A stretch of DNA of 64,000 bases, from contig NZ_QUMQ01000001.1 in assembly GCF_003387075.1 (NCBI RefSeq), positions 7,254,001 to 7,318,000 on the forward strand. Reading direction: 5' to 3'. The stretch is from Asanoa ferruginea (GTDB lineage Bacteria; Actinomycetota; Actinomycetes; Mycobacteriales; Micromonosporaceae). Each line of letters starts with the position of its first letter. Within the stretch, counting starts at the first letter, position 1. Below, in pieces: positions 1 through 8,294 of this stretch. The notes under the pieces are model-generated. The model was not told where the DNA came from, made no database searches, and worked only from the letters and a program-made list of their open reading frames with translations. A program made the position numbers and the translations under genes.

Positions 1-246
1 GCGCTGTTCTGCTTCATCGGCGCCGACCCGGTGTCGGGCTGGCTTTCCGGCGTGGCGAAAGACGACGGCGGCTTCGTTCTCACCGACAGCCGGCTGCCCA
101 CCGCGCCGCTACCGTTCGAGACCAGCGTTCCCCGGGTGTTCGCGGCCGGAGACCTGCGCGCCGGGTCGACGAAACGGGTGGCCACCGCCGTCGGCGACGG
201 CGCGAGCGCGGTCTCCTCCGTGCACGCCGCGCTCGCCCGCGACTGA
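1..246 (+). CDS. Thioredoxin reductase-like FAD/NAD(P) oxidoreductase, C-terminal fragment
   Basis: The window opens inside this gene; 81 codons remain before the TGA. The frame reads through base 1 with no start, so the N-terminal FAD and NAD(P) domains lie outside. The tail has the family signature of pyridine-nucleotide disulphide reductases of the thioredoxin reductase class: VFAAGD, then a KR pair, then GDGASAV, which binds the FAD ribityl and pyrophosphate. The redox-active CxxC would be upstream, so I cannot tell a true thioredoxin reductase from a ferredoxin-NADP-type or UspA-fused relative. It runs toward the desaturase gene, with four bases between the two stop codons. Confidence 0.75.
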   Translation, partial: ALFCFIGADPVSGWLSGVAKDDGGFVLTDSRLPTAPLPFETSVPRVFAAGDLRAGSTKRVATAVGDGASAVSSVHAALARD

Positions 247-250
247 GGCG

Positions 251-1291
251 TCAGGCCGCGCGTCGCGCCGCGTGCTCCGCCCGGGCGGGTGCGCTCACCT
301 CGTGCAGGTAGCCCAGCGCCTGGCGGTAGGACGTGACGAGGCTGGTCTGCACGTACGCCACGCCGATCTCGGCGCAGTGTGCCTCGACGATCGGCTGGGC
401 CTTGCGCAGGTTCGGTGCCGGCATGCCCGGGAACAGGTGGTGCTCGATCTGGTAGTTGAGCCCGCCCAGCGCCGCGTCGGTCAGCCAGCCGCCGCGTACG
501 TTGCGTGAGGTCAGCACCTGCTTGCGCAGATAGTCTTCGGCGCCGGTCGGGTGCGGCATGCCCTTGTGGTTGGGCGCGAACGTCATGCCGAGGTAGACGC
601 CGAACAGTGCCTGGTGCACCAGCAGGAAGGCGATCGCCTGTAGCGGCGAGAGCACGGTGAACAGCGCCACCAGGTAGCCGATCGCGTGCAGGACCAGCAG
701 GGCGCTCTCCAGCTTGCGGTGCTTCACGACGCCGGCGCGCAGGGCCTTGATGCTCGACACCTTCAGGTCGATGGCCAGCAGCGTCAGCAGCGGGAAGAAC
801 AGGGCGGCCTGGTGCCGGGTGATGAAGCCCTTCAGCCCGCGCCGGCCCAGCGCCGACTCGGTGGCCCAGATCAGCACCTCGGGCGCCACATCCGGGTCGA
901 GGTCGTCGTGGTTGGGGTTGTTGTGGTGCCGGGTGTGCTTGTCCATCCACCAGCCGTAGCTCATGCCCACGCCGAGGTTGCCGGCGATCCGGCCCGCGAT
1001 CTCGCTGGGCCGCTTGGTGCGGAACACCTGGCGGTGCGCCAGGTCGTGCGCCACCAGGGCGACCTGGGTGAAGGTGACGGCGAGGAACGCGGCGGTGACA
1101 AGCTGCCACCACGACGAGCCGATCAGGAAGAACGCGGTCCAACCGCCGATCAGCATCAACGAGACGACGCTGAGCCGCGCCACGTAATAGATGGGCCGGC
1201 GCTGCATCAGCCCGGCGCCGGTGATGCGACGGGACAGGATGGCGAAGTCGCTGCCAGTCGTCGGGCGCGGCGGCGCCATCGTAATCGTCAT
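251..1291 (-). CDS. Membrane fatty acid desaturase (acyl-lipid/acyl-CoA type)
   Basis: 346-residue di-iron membrane desaturase. All three histidine boxes of the family are visible: HDLAHRQ near residue 83, HTRHHNN near residue 119, and QIEHHLFP near residue 283; the Q in the third box is typical of front-end and linoleoyl-CoA-like desaturases. Hydrophobic pairs before box 1 and between boxes 2 and 3 match the usual four-helix topology. It would introduce a cis double bond into membrane fatty acids using reduced ferredoxin or a flavoprotein donor. Start ATG at 1291; an ATG four codons further in is an alternative. It lies 53 bases downstream of the next minus-strand gene and may share its transcript. 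Regiospecificity cannot be read from sequence. Confidence 0.88.
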   Translation of the reverse strand: MTITMAPPRPTTGSDFAILSRRITGAGLMQRRPIYYVARLSVVSLMLIGGWTAFFLIGSSWWQLVTAAFLAVTFTQVALVAHDLAHRQVFRTKRPSEIAGRIAGNLGVGMSYGWWMDKHTRHHNNPNHDDLDPDVAPEVLIWATESALGRRGLKGFITRHQAALFFPLLTLLAIDLKVSSIKALRAGVVKHRKLESALLVLHAIGYLVALFTVLSPLQAIAFLLVHQALFGVYLGMTFAPNHKGMPHPTGAEDYLRKQVLTSRNVRGGWLTDAALGGLNYQIEHHLFPGMPAPNLRKAQPIVEAHCAEIGVAYVQTSLVTSYRQALGYLHEVSAPARAEHAARRAA

Positions 1292-1344
1292 AGCTCAATC
1301 AAACGGGCTAACGCCGCGAAAGTCAGTAACGCTAGCGTCCGGCT

Positions 1345-2115
1345 CTACGGGTGGCTAGCACCACCAACAGAAGCGGCCTCGGAGAGCAGATGGCGCAGCC
1401 GGTCGTGTTCTTCGGCCGTCCCGATCGCGGCCCGGTGCTCCGGATGTGCGACGTAGTAACGGATCGCGTCGGTCAGGAACCACGGGTGGATGTCGAGCCA
1501 GAGGAACGGGACGATGGCGATCCCCCACCAGCGGGCGAGGTTGGACCCGGTCACGCTCAACGAAAAGTTGTCTGTGCGCTTAACAGGCCGCAACGGAGTT
1601 CCCGGCTGCACCTCATCCCACGGCGCGTAGCGGTAGCCGAACTGCGCCAGCACCCGCACCCCGTCGCGGGTCAGCTCGACGGCCGGCCGGCCCAACCACA
1701 CGCCGCGGAGGTAGACCACCACGACCGTCGCGGCCATCAGGCCCAGAAAGGCGGTCAACACCACCTGCATGACGTCGACCTGCCATTCCGGGTCGGTGCC
1801 GGGCTCCCACGTGGTCGGCGCGAAAGCCGCGAAGTTGGCGGTGAGCGCGACCGCGACCACCGCCGGCCACCAGATCGCGATCGCCGCCGGCCGCGTGCGG
1901 AAAACCTGATTGCCGGCCGCCGTCACGAAAGCGACGGTGACCGACGAACGGCGCAGCAGCGGAACAATACCCGCCACCACCAAGGCCGCCGAAGGGGACA
2001 AACGCACCGCCATAGACGCCCACAAGCCGTCATCGGACTCGTACGTCGCCTCGAACCACGCCGCCGTCAGCGCGGCGACCCCCGCACCGACCGCGACTAC
2101 CCGGCGGATCCTCAT
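1345..2115 (-). CDS. Membrane protein with C-terminal PH-like segment, function unknown
   Basis: I chose the ATG at 2115 (MRIRRVVAVG), because an upstream in-frame start would run into the divergent gene at 2151. The 256-residue product has about four hydrophobic segments in its first 140 residues. A soluble part follows that begins with VELTRDGVRV and YRYAPWDEV, a pattern seen in bacterial PH-like (bPH/DUF) domains. A Trp-rich hydrophobic stretch (WWGIAIVPFLWLD) sits inside that soluble part. No catalytic motif is visible. Its role is unknown; it may be co-transcribed with the desaturase. Confidence 0.6.
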   Translation of the reverse strand: MRIRRVVAVGAGVAALTAAWFEATYESDDGLWASMAVRLSPSAALVVAGIVPLLRRSSVTVAFVTAAGNQVFRTRPAAIAIWWPAVVAVALTANFAAFAPTTWEPGTDPEWQVDVMQVVLTAFLGLMAATVVVVYLRGVWLGRPAVELTRDGVRVLAQFGYRYAPWDEVQPGTPLRPVKRTDNFSLSVTGSNLARWWGIAIVPFLWLDIHPWFLTDAIRYYVAHPEHRAAIGTAEEHDRLRHLLSEAASVGGASHP

Positions 2116-2150
2116 CGTCTCGATCCGATCTTGAGTTCTAAGCTGGGGCA

Positions 2151-2561
2151 ATGCCAACTACACCCTTGCCGGAGCGGGTCGTCGACCTGCTGCGGCAGCC
2201 GAACCCCGCGGTCATGGCCACCGTCGCCGCGGACGGCCGCCCGGTCACCGTCGCCACCTGGTATCTGCTCGAGGACGACGGAATCGTACTGCTCGGACTC
2301 GATGCGAAGCGGGCCCGGCTCAAGCACCTGCACGCCGATCCCCGGGTCTCGCTGACGGTGCTGGCGCGCGATGACTGGTATACCCACGTCAGCCTGCAGG
2401 GCCGGGTCATCTCCATCATCGACGACGTCGGACTGCGGGAAATCGACCGCCTGGCAACCCATTACACCGGCAGCGCGTACGCGGATCGGGTGCGTCCCCG
2501 CGTCGTCGCCCGGGTCGAGGTCGAGCGCTGGCACGGGTGGGGCGAGCTCAAGAACGCCTGA
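2151..2561 (+). CDS. Pyridoxamine 5'-phosphate oxidase-fold protein, probably F420- or FMN-dependent
   Basis: 136 residues with the split-beta-barrel fold of the PPOX family: PAVMATVAADGRPV near residue 20, then WYLLEDDGIVLL and a KHLHADPRVSLTV strand, a pattern typical of actinobacterial F420H2- or flavin-dependent reductases. Such small proteins reduce quinones, biliverdin or enones; the substrate here is unknown. It is divergent from the membrane protein gene, with only 35 bases between the two ATG codons, so the promoters must overlap or the mRNAs must be leaderless. Convergent with the lipoprotein gene at 2572. Confidence 0.8.
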   Translation: MPTTPLPERVVDLLRQPNPAVMATVAADGRPVTVATWYLLEDDGIVLLGLDAKRARLKHLHADPRVSLTVLARDDWYTHVSLQGRVISIIDDVGLREIDRLATHYTGSAYADRVRPRVVARVEVERWHGWGELKNA

Positions 2562-2571
2562 GAAGCGCCGG

Positions 2572-3036
2572 TCAGGTAGCCGAGCAGGCGGTGGTCAGCT
2601 CCTTGATTGCCGCCTCCAGCTTCTTCTTGCTGGGCTTGGCGTCGGCGGATTTGTTGTAGGCCTCGCTCAGCGCCGCCATTTCCTGCTGCACCTTGTCGGC
2701 GGCCGCGCTGACCTGCTCGTTGGCGCCGATGGAATGGGCGATGACCGCGGCCGAGCCGGCGACCCACTGGGCACTGACCGCGATGTGCCCGGCCGGCGGA
2801 CCGATCTTCTCGGCCTTGCCCACCTTGTCGGCGTTATCGGCGATGTCCTTTTTGATGTCGTCGCACGCTTTCGCGGTGGCCGCGTCGGGGGCCGGGTTGG
2901 CCGAGATGGTGGGCGCGGCGGTGGTCGGACCGGTGTTCGACGGCACCGGAGCCGGCGATTCCGCCGAGTCGCAAGCAGACATCGCGAGCAACGCCGTGAT
3001 TGCCAAGCCACTGAGGACAAGCCGGGTCCGCTGCAT
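2572..3036 (-). CDS. Small secreted lipoprotein, unknown function
   Basis: 154 residues. The start at 3036 (MQRTRLVLSG) is preferred over one eight codons upstream because a GGGGGA ribosome-binding site lies just before it. A lipobox (LLAMSAC) sets the lipidated Cys at about residue 21. A Ser/Pro/Thr-rich linker follows, then a Lys/Ala-rich alpha-helical domain with two Cys residues (AKACDD and the C-terminal TACSA) that could form a disulphide. No enzymatic motif is visible. Probably anchored on the outer face of the membrane. Confidence 0.7.
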   Translation of the reverse strand: MQRTRLVLSGLAITALLAMSACDSAESPAPVPSNTGPTTAAPTISANPAPDAATAKACDDIKKDIADNADKVGKAEKIGPPAGHIAVSAQWVAGSAAVIAHSIGANEQVSAAADKVQQEMAALSEAYNKSADAKPSKKKLEAAIKELTTACSAT

Positions 3037-3087
3037 CGATGATTCCCCCATGATCGTCACGTCGGGGCGCCACGCTACCAGTGCCGG

Positions 3088-4077
3088 TCAAGCGGTCCGC
3101 CGATCGCGCCGGATGACGAGCCAGGCGATCCAGCCGGCACCGATCACCAGGCCCAGCGTGATGAGCCGGTAGAGCACGACGGCGGCGATCGCGGTCGGGG
3201 TGTCGAGTCCGCCGGCGGTCAGACCGACCACGACCGCGTTGTCGATGACGCCGAGGCCACCGGGCACGATCGTCAAAGTGCCCGCGGCCATCCCGGCGCA
3301 GAAGGCGAGCAGGAGCACGGTGGGGCTGACCGCCCGGGGCGCGATGGCGGCCAGACACAGCCAGAGGCAGCCGGCATCGAACAACCAGTTGAGCACGGCG
3401 TACGCGGCCGCCGCCACGGCGTGACCCGGGGTGAGCCGGGCACCGCGCAACTGGCCGAGCAGGGCGCGCGCCTGTTCGAGTCCGTCGTCGGCAGGTCGCC
3501 GGCGCACCCGGTTGAGCCGCGTCAGCACGGAACGCACGACCGGCACCAGGGATTCGGGGTGGCGGCGGATCCGGCGTACGCCGCCGGTGACGACGAGCAT
3601 GGTGATGGCCAGGCCGAGCAGCGATAGCCACGGCGGACGGCCGTGGCCGGCCACCGCCCCCAGTGCGGTGACCACGCCGAGGGCGGCGGTCGACAGGATG
3701 CCGGACAGGGCGATGCACCAGGAGGCGATCGCCGGGGTGGCACCGAAGCGGCGCAGTTGCTGGTAGTTGAGCTGGGTCGAGAAGGCGGGTCCACCGGGCA
3801 GCGTCTCGTTGAGGGAGTGCGCCGCGAAGGTCAGCGCCAGGAGCCGGCGCAACGACACCCGCACGCCGGCCGACGACAGCAGGTGGCGCTGCATCCGGGC
3901 GTAGACACTCATCGCGGCCAGCGCGGCGAACAACGCGGCCGCGAGCGGACCCCCGTGCGGGGCCCGCACCTGCGTCACCGCCGAGGCCAGCGCCGGCCAG
4001 CCCAGCACCAGCTCGACGGCGAACAGGCCCAACAGGCCCACCACCAGCGCGCGGCGCAGCCAGCGACGGTGGTCCAT
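3088..4077 (-). CDS. Lysylphosphatidylglycerol-synthase-type flippase membrane protein (UPF0104-like)
   Basis: 329 residues with about eight transmembrane segments. The pattern SLNETLPGGPAFS near residue 90 and GGLGVIDNAVV near residue 273 are landmarks of the LPG synthase transmembrane/flippase superfamily. There is no soluble aminoacyl-transferase domain, so this is the stand-alone type thought to move a lipid or polyprenyl-linked molecule across the membrane. AGGAG lies a few bases upstream of the ATG at 4077. A second member of the superfamily lies at 42826-43995. The transported substrate is unknown. Confidence 0.75.
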   Translation of the reverse strand: MDHRRWLRRALVVGLLGLFAVELVLGWPALASAVTQVRAPHGGPLAAALFAALAAMSVYARMQRHLLSSAGVRVSLRRLLALTFAAHSLNETLPGGPAFSTQLNYQQLRRFGATPAIASWCIALSGILSTAALGVVTALGAVAGHGRPPWLSLLGLAITMLVVTGGVRRIRRHPESLVPVVRSVLTRLNRVRRRPADDGLEQARALLGQLRGARLTPGHAVAAAAYAVLNWLFDAGCLWLCLAAIAPRAVSPTVLLLAFCAGMAAGTLTIVPGGLGVIDNAVVVGLTAGGLDTPTAIAAVVLYRLITLGLVIGAGWIAWLVIRRDRRTA

Positions 4078-4155
4078 CCCACTCCTAAGATACCTGACGT
4101 TTCTTGCGGGGCGAGCGTACCGTCGGATGGGAAGTCTCAGTTAGCGGGGGTTGAG

Positions 4156-4905
4156 ATGAAGATCGTGGTGTTCGGGGGAACCGGATTGATCGGCTCGCAG
4201 GTGGTGAAACTGCTGCGCGAGAAGGGGCACGAGGTCGTCGCCCAGTCGCCGTCGACCGGGGTCAACACGGTCACCGGCGACGGCGTCGCGGACGCCGTGG
4301 CAGGGGCCGACGTCGTGGTCGACGTGACGAACTCGCCCTCGTTCGCGCCCGACGACGTCATGGCGTTCTTCCAGAAGTCGACCGGAAACCTGCTCGCCGC
4401 GGAGAAGGCGGCCAAGGTCGGGCACCACGTCGCGCTGTCGGTGGTGGGCGCCGAGCGGAGCCCGGAGAGCTCATATCTGCCGGCGAAGGTCGCGCAGGAG
4501 AAGCTGATCCGCGAGTCGGGCGCTCCCTACACGGTGGTGCGCGCGACGCAGTTCTTCGAGTTTCTCGGCTCCATCGCCGACACCGCGACCGACGGCGACA
4601 CCGTGCACATCGCGCCGGTCGCGTTCCAACCGATGGCCTCGGCCGACGTCGCGGCGGCGGTCGCGGACGCGGCCGCCGCCGCAGCGGTCAACGCGGCGAT
4701 CGAGACGGCCGGGCCGGAGCGGCTCCGGTTCGACGAGGTGATCCGGGACACCCTGGCCGCCAAGGACGATCCGCGCCGGGTGGTCGCCGATCCGGCCGCC
4801 CGCTACTTCGGACAGACGATGCACGACGACACCGTCGTGCCGGTCGGCGACTACCGCCCGGGCGCGATCCGGCTGGCCGACTGGCGTGCCGCCCAGCCTG
4901 CCTAA
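4156..4905 (+). CDS. NmrA/SDR-type NAD(P)-binding protein
   Basis: 249 residues starting at the ATG at 4156. The N-terminal GGTGLIG glycine motif (residues 7-13) marks the dinucleotide-binding Rossmann fold of atypical short-chain dehydrogenases. The catalytic YxxxK is poorly preserved (SSYLPAKVAQE near residue 110 may supply it), and YTVVRATQFFEF is the usual NmrA/HSCARG strand. Such proteins act as NADPH quinone oxidoreductases or redox sensors. Its stop codon overlaps that of gap on the other strand by three bases. Confidence 0.75.
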   Translation: MKIVVFGGTGLIGSQVVKLLREKGHEVVAQSPSTGVNTVTGDGVADAVAGADVVVDVTNSPSFAPDDVMAFFQKSTGNLLAAEKAAKVGHHVALSVVGAERSPESSYLPAKVAQEKLIRESGAPYTVVRATQFFEFLGSIADTATDGDTVHIAPVAFQPMASADVAAAVADAAAAAAVNAAIETAGPERLRFDEVIRDTLAAKDDPRRVVADPAARYFGQTMHDDTVVPVGDYRPGAIRLADWRAAQPA

Positions 4906-5912
4906 GCCGCCGCCCGTGCGCCGATCCGCTCCGAGAACTCGACGAGGCGGTTGGCGAAGCCCCACTCGTTGTCATACCAGCCATGCACCTTGACCTGGTT
5001 GCCGATCGCCTGGGTCAGCGGGGCGTCGAAGATCGACGAGTAGGGGTTGCCGACGATGTCGGCGGACACCAGCGGCGCCTCGGAATACTGGAGGTAGTGC
5101 CGCAGCCTCTCGGAGGCGGCCGCCTCGCGGAAGGCCGCGTTGACGGCCTCGACATCGGCGCGCTCCCGGAGCACCACGGTCAGGTCGGTGATCGAGCCCA
5201 CCGGGACGGGCACGCGCAGCGCGGCGCCGGTCAGCCGCCCGTCGAGCTCGGGGATGACCTTGCCGATCGCCTTCGCCGCGCCCGATGACGTCGGGATCGT
5301 CGACACGGCCGCCGCGCGGGCCCGGCGCAGGTCGGAGTGCGGCGCGTCGTGCAGACGCTGGTCGCCGGTGTAGGCGTGGACCGTCGTCATCAGGCCCGAC
5401 TCGATGCCGAACGCGTCGTTGAGCACCTTGGCCAACGGCGCCAGCGAGTTGGTGGTGCACGAGCCGTTGGAAAAGACGTCGTGGCTGTCGGGGTCGAGCG
5501 TGTCGTCGTTGACCCCGAGAACGAAGGTGGGGACGTCGCCCTTGGCCGGCGCCGAGACGACGACCTTGCGCGCGCCGCCCTTGAGGTGGGCCGCCGCCGC
5601 GACGCCGTCGGCGAAGAAGCCGGTCGACTCGATGACGACATCGGCGCCGGCCTCACCCCACGGGATGGTCGCCGGGTCGGACTGCCCGAAGACCCTGATC
5701 TGCCGGCCCTGCACGACGATCGTGTCGCCGTCAGCGGCGACGCCGTCGAGGTGGCCGGAGATGGAGTCCCACTCGAGCAGGGTCGCCAGCGTGCGGGCGT
5801 CGGCGAGGTCGTTGACCGCGACCACCTCGACGTCGGCGTTATTGGCCAGGGCCGCGCGCAGGTAGCTGCGCCCGATCCGCCCGAACCCGTTGATGCCGAT
5901 GCGTACCGTCAT
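4902..5912 (-). CDS. gap: Glyceraldehyde-3-phosphate dehydrogenase, type I
   Basis: 336 residues, full length for NAD-dependent phosphorylating GAPDH. N-terminal INGFGRIGR binds NAD. The catalytic Cys152 is in SNGSCTTN, followed by Ser where most GAPDHs have a second Cys (CTTNC). STIPTSSGAAKAIG and WYDNEWGFANR are conserved. It converts glyceraldehyde 3-phosphate to 1,3-bisphosphoglycerate in the cytosol. Its AGGAGG ribosome-binding site lies inside the last codons of the TetR gene just upstream, so the two are co-transcribed. The usual glycolytic gap-pgk-tpi neighbours are absent, which suggests a secondary paralogue; that is inference. Confidence 0.93.
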   Translation of the reverse strand: MTVRIGINGFGRIGRSYLRAALANNADVEVVAVNDLADARTLATLLEWDSISGHLDGVAADGDTIVVQGRQIRVFGQSDPATIPWGEAGADVVIESTGFFADGVAAAAHLKGGARKVVVSAPAKGDVPTFVLGVNDDTLDPDSHDVFSNGSCTTNSLAPLAKVLNDAFGIESGLMTTVHAYTGDQRLHDAPHSDLRRARAAAVSTIPTSSGAAKAIGKVIPELDGRLTGAALRVPVPVGSITDLTVVLRERADVEAVNAAFREAAASERLRHYLQYSEAPLVSADIVGNPYSSIFDAPLTQAIGNQVKVHGWYDNEWGFANRLVEFSERIGARAAA

Positions 5913-5916
5913 GACT

Positions 5917-6501
5917 TCATTTCCTCCTGTTGATCTTAGGGTTGGGCTTGGCGGCGCGGAGCAGGGCGAGCGCGCCGGCCCGGGCGTCGTCGAACGGGCC
6001 CTGGTCCTGCTGTGCGATCGCGAGCACGTAGCCGCCCTGGAGCACGGCCATCAGGGTGTGTGCGAGCTGCTCGGGGTCGAGGTCGTCGCGCAGTTGGCCC
6101 GCGGCGACCGCCTCGCGGAGCACCCTCACCCAGCTCACGTGGACCTCGGCGAACGCGCGCGCGACCGGGGCGAGCAGCACCGGGTCTTCGCGGACCTGGG
6201 GGTCCTGGGTCATCCGCCCGACCTTGCAGCCCTTCAGGGCGGCGCGGGGACGCATCAGGTAGGCCTCGATGCGGGCCATCGGGTCGCCGGGGCCGTCGAG
6301 CTCGGACGCGGCCGGCAGCAGGTCGGCGATGTTGCGCTCGAGCGCGGCCAGCGCCAGGTCTCGCTTGGTCGAAAAGTGGTGGTACATGCTGCCCTGGCCC
6401 ACGCCGGACCGCTCGCGCACGTGGCGCGGGCTGGTGTCGGCGTAACCACGCTCCCACATCAGCTCGCTCATCGTGTCGACCAGGAGTTCTCGCGAGTCCA
6501 T
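5917..6501 (-). CDS. TetR-family transcriptional repressor coupled to gap
   Basis: 194 residues from the ATG at 6501. The helix-turn-helix reads YADTSPRHVRERSGVGQGSMYHHFSTK in parts near residues 20-45, with the hallmark YHHF. The C-terminal ligand domain (GCKVGRMTQDP) resembles the LmrA/YxaF branch. The stop codon is four bases from the gap start, so repressor and enzyme form one operon. A near-palindrome overlaps its own promoter (see 6510-6529), suggesting autorepression that also governs gap. The ligand is unknown. Confidence 0.87.
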   Translation of the reverse strand: MDSRELLVDTMSELMWERGYADTSPRHVRERSGVGQGSMYHHFSTKRDLALAALERNIADLLPAASELDGPGDPMARIEAYLMRPRAALKGCKVGRMTQDPQVREDPVLLAPVARAFAEVHVSWVRVLREAVAAGQLRDDLDPEQLAHTLMAVLQGGYVLAIAQQDQGPFDDARAGALALLRAAKPNPKINRRK

Positions 6502-6509
6502 GGTCCTAG

Positions 6510-6529
6510 TGTACATACCAGTAGGTACA
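6510..6529. promoter_or_regulatory. Putative TetR operator overlapping a leaderless-type promoter
   Basis: The 20-base site TGTACATACCAGTAGGTACA is an imperfect palindrome: 8 of 10 positions match between the half sites (TGTAC-TAC). On the minus strand a TACACT hexamer lies six bases before the ATG at 6501, which fits a -10 box for a leaderless transcript. The operator overlaps that box, so bound repressor would block transcription of the TetR-gap operon. Inferred from symmetry and position only. Confidence 0.6.
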
Positions 6530-6602
6530 GCGGGTTGGAGAGGCTCTGGATGGACGGCCACCGGATCTACCGCATCGCCCGCCTCGGCGCGAGGATGGTC
6601 GC

Positions 6603-8294
6603 ATGAAGCCCGGGGTCGGATCCGTCGACGAGTCACACGCTGGCCACCTCGCGACGATGCTGGCCTATGTGGACCGGCAGGAGCTCGATCCGCGCGAGAC
6701 GTTCCACGAATGGGAGGCCGAGCTTCCGCCGGCCGAGCGCGCGGCGTTCGGCGGGCTCAAGGACTCGGCCGCGATCCGGGCGAGCATCGAGGCGGCCTTT
6801 CCCGGCCACACCGTCCACAATGTAGACGGGATGAACGAGGTCTACGTCTCCAACATGGGCGCCAAGGGCTCCGACCGGGCGTTCCTCCAGCACCACATCG
6901 ACGGGCCGTTCGGCCTACTGCCGTTCATGACGCTGCTGCGCTGCCTGGTCGTCGTGCGGGGAAACGACCGCGTCACGACGATCTTCTCGGCCCAGCGGCG
7001 CGGTGACACGCTGCGTACGGGTCAGTTCTGCTGGTTCGACTACAACCGCGACATCCACCACATCACCAAGACCGGCGACCCCGACGACCTCCTCGACGAC
7101 AGCCGCATCTGCCTCAAGGTGCACTACGCGGTCGCACCGCGGTGGCTCGCGCCGTTCCAATCGCTCTTCGAGGGGTGGAACGAGACCTACAACCGGCGGG
7201 CACGGCAGCTTTTCGTCGCGAGCAAGAACCCGCAGTCGGCGATCGGCCGGTTCCTCGGCGCGATCGTCAACGTCGGCACGTTTCTCTACCCGCTGTTCTT
7301 CCAATACGTCGGCGTGCTCAACCTGCTCGTCGTGCTGCTGTTCTGGGTCGCGTCCGCGGGCCATCCCACGGAGCGGGTCTACCTGTTCAGCTTCGTCCAC
7401 TACCTCCTCTACGTCTTCGCCTACGCGTTCCGCGCGGTCGAGCCCGGCCGGTTCGCGCGCGACGCGACGCTGTTCCAGCTCATCGCGCTCGGCACGCTGT
7501 TCTACCAATACGGGCAGGAGGGGCTCGATGTGCCGTCGCTCGCGGTCGCGGCCGTCGGGTTCGGGCTGTCCGGGCTCGCGTTCCTGCGGCTCGGCTCCGA
7601 CCGCACCTATTTCGGCGCGGAGTTCGGCGTCGTCCCGCCGGGCAGGGTCACGGGCTTCCCCTACGGTGTCATTCCGCATCCCATGATCGTCGGCAAGCTC
7701 GTCGGCTTCGCCGGGCTCGCGCTGCACGCACCGTTCCGCGCGGCGTGGTGGCCGCTGCTGGTCGGGCACGTGGCCTGCTACGTGCTCGTGCTGTGCCAGG
7801 AGCTAGCGGGCCGGCACGTGGCCTTCCGCTTCGAGGAGACCTACCGCGACTTCGCGCGGTTCCATCGGCGGACCGGGAACGTGGTCGTCCACCTCGTCAC
7901 CACCGGGCTCGGCCTGCTCGGCATCTTCGGGCTCGTCGGCCTGGTCGGCCCGACGCCCGCGGTGGCGGTGTCGTTCGTCGCGGTCGGCTACGCGTTCTTC
8001 TGCGCCTACACGGCACCCGATCAGACCGCGCTGACGTCGGTCCTGTTCACCGGTGTCGTGCTGGCCGCCTACCTCGCCCTGCCCACGCTGATCTGGCCGG
8101 TCTCCGTCGGGCTGCTGGTCTTCGGCTGGGTGGCGCAGGACCTGTCCCACATCGTGTTCCGGGAGCGGACCTACATGAGCTCCTACCAGCGCGAGCGCGG
8201 GGCGGCGGGACAGTTCGCGCTGCACAGCGTGCTGCTCGTGCCGCTCATCTGCCGGGCCGCGTTCTTCCGTGTTACCGAGCCCGCAACCGCTTGA
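6603..8294 (+). CDS. Fused membrane protein: oxygenase-like, PE N-methyltransferase-like and Mpo1-like parts
   Basis: 563 residues in three parts. Residues 1-190 are soluble with HHIDGPFG near residue 98 and a distal KVHYAV near residue 175, an H-x-D...H arrangement suggestive of an Fe(II) oxygenase. Residues 200-430 are membrane helices ending in FGAEFGVVPPGRV and FPYGVIPHPMIVG, which resemble the SAM-binding region of phosphatidylethanolamine N-methyltransferases. The last 130 residues carry FHRRTGNVVVHLV and QDLSHIVFRERTYM, spaced like the His motifs of Mpo1/DUF962 fatty-acid dioxygenases. It faces the betaine-lipid-like operon and overlaps its last gene by 23 bases. Domain calls are from motif shape, not a search. 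Probable role: lipid headgroup methylation or acyl-chain oxidation. Confidence 0.55.
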   Translation: MKPGVGSVDESHAGHLATMLAYVDRQELDPRETFHEWEAELPPAERAAFGGLKDSAAIRASIEAAFPGHTVHNVDGMNEVYVSNMGAKGSDRAFLQHHIDGPFGLLPFMTLLRCLVVVRGNDRVTTIFSAQRRGDTLRTGQFCWFDYNRDIHHITKTGDPDDLLDDSRICLKVHYAVAPRWLAPFQSLFEGWNETYNRRARQLFVASKNPQSAIGRFLGAIVNVGTFLYPLFFQYVGVLNLLVVLLFWVASAGHPTERVYLFSFVHYLLYVFAYAFRAVEPGRFARDATLFQLIALGTLFYQYGQEGLDVPSLAVAAVGFGLSGLAFLRLGSDRTYFGAEFGVVPPGRVTGFPYGVIPHPMIVGKLVGFAGLALHAPFRAAWWPLLVGHVACYVLVLCQELAGRHVAFRFEETYRDFARFHRRTGNVVVHLVTTGLGLLGIFGLVGLVGPTPAVAVSFVAVGYAFFCAYTAPDQTALTSVLFTGVVLAAYLALPTLIWPVSVGLLVFGWVAQDLSHIVFRERTYMSSYQRERGAAGQFALHSVLLVPLICRAAFFRVTEPATA

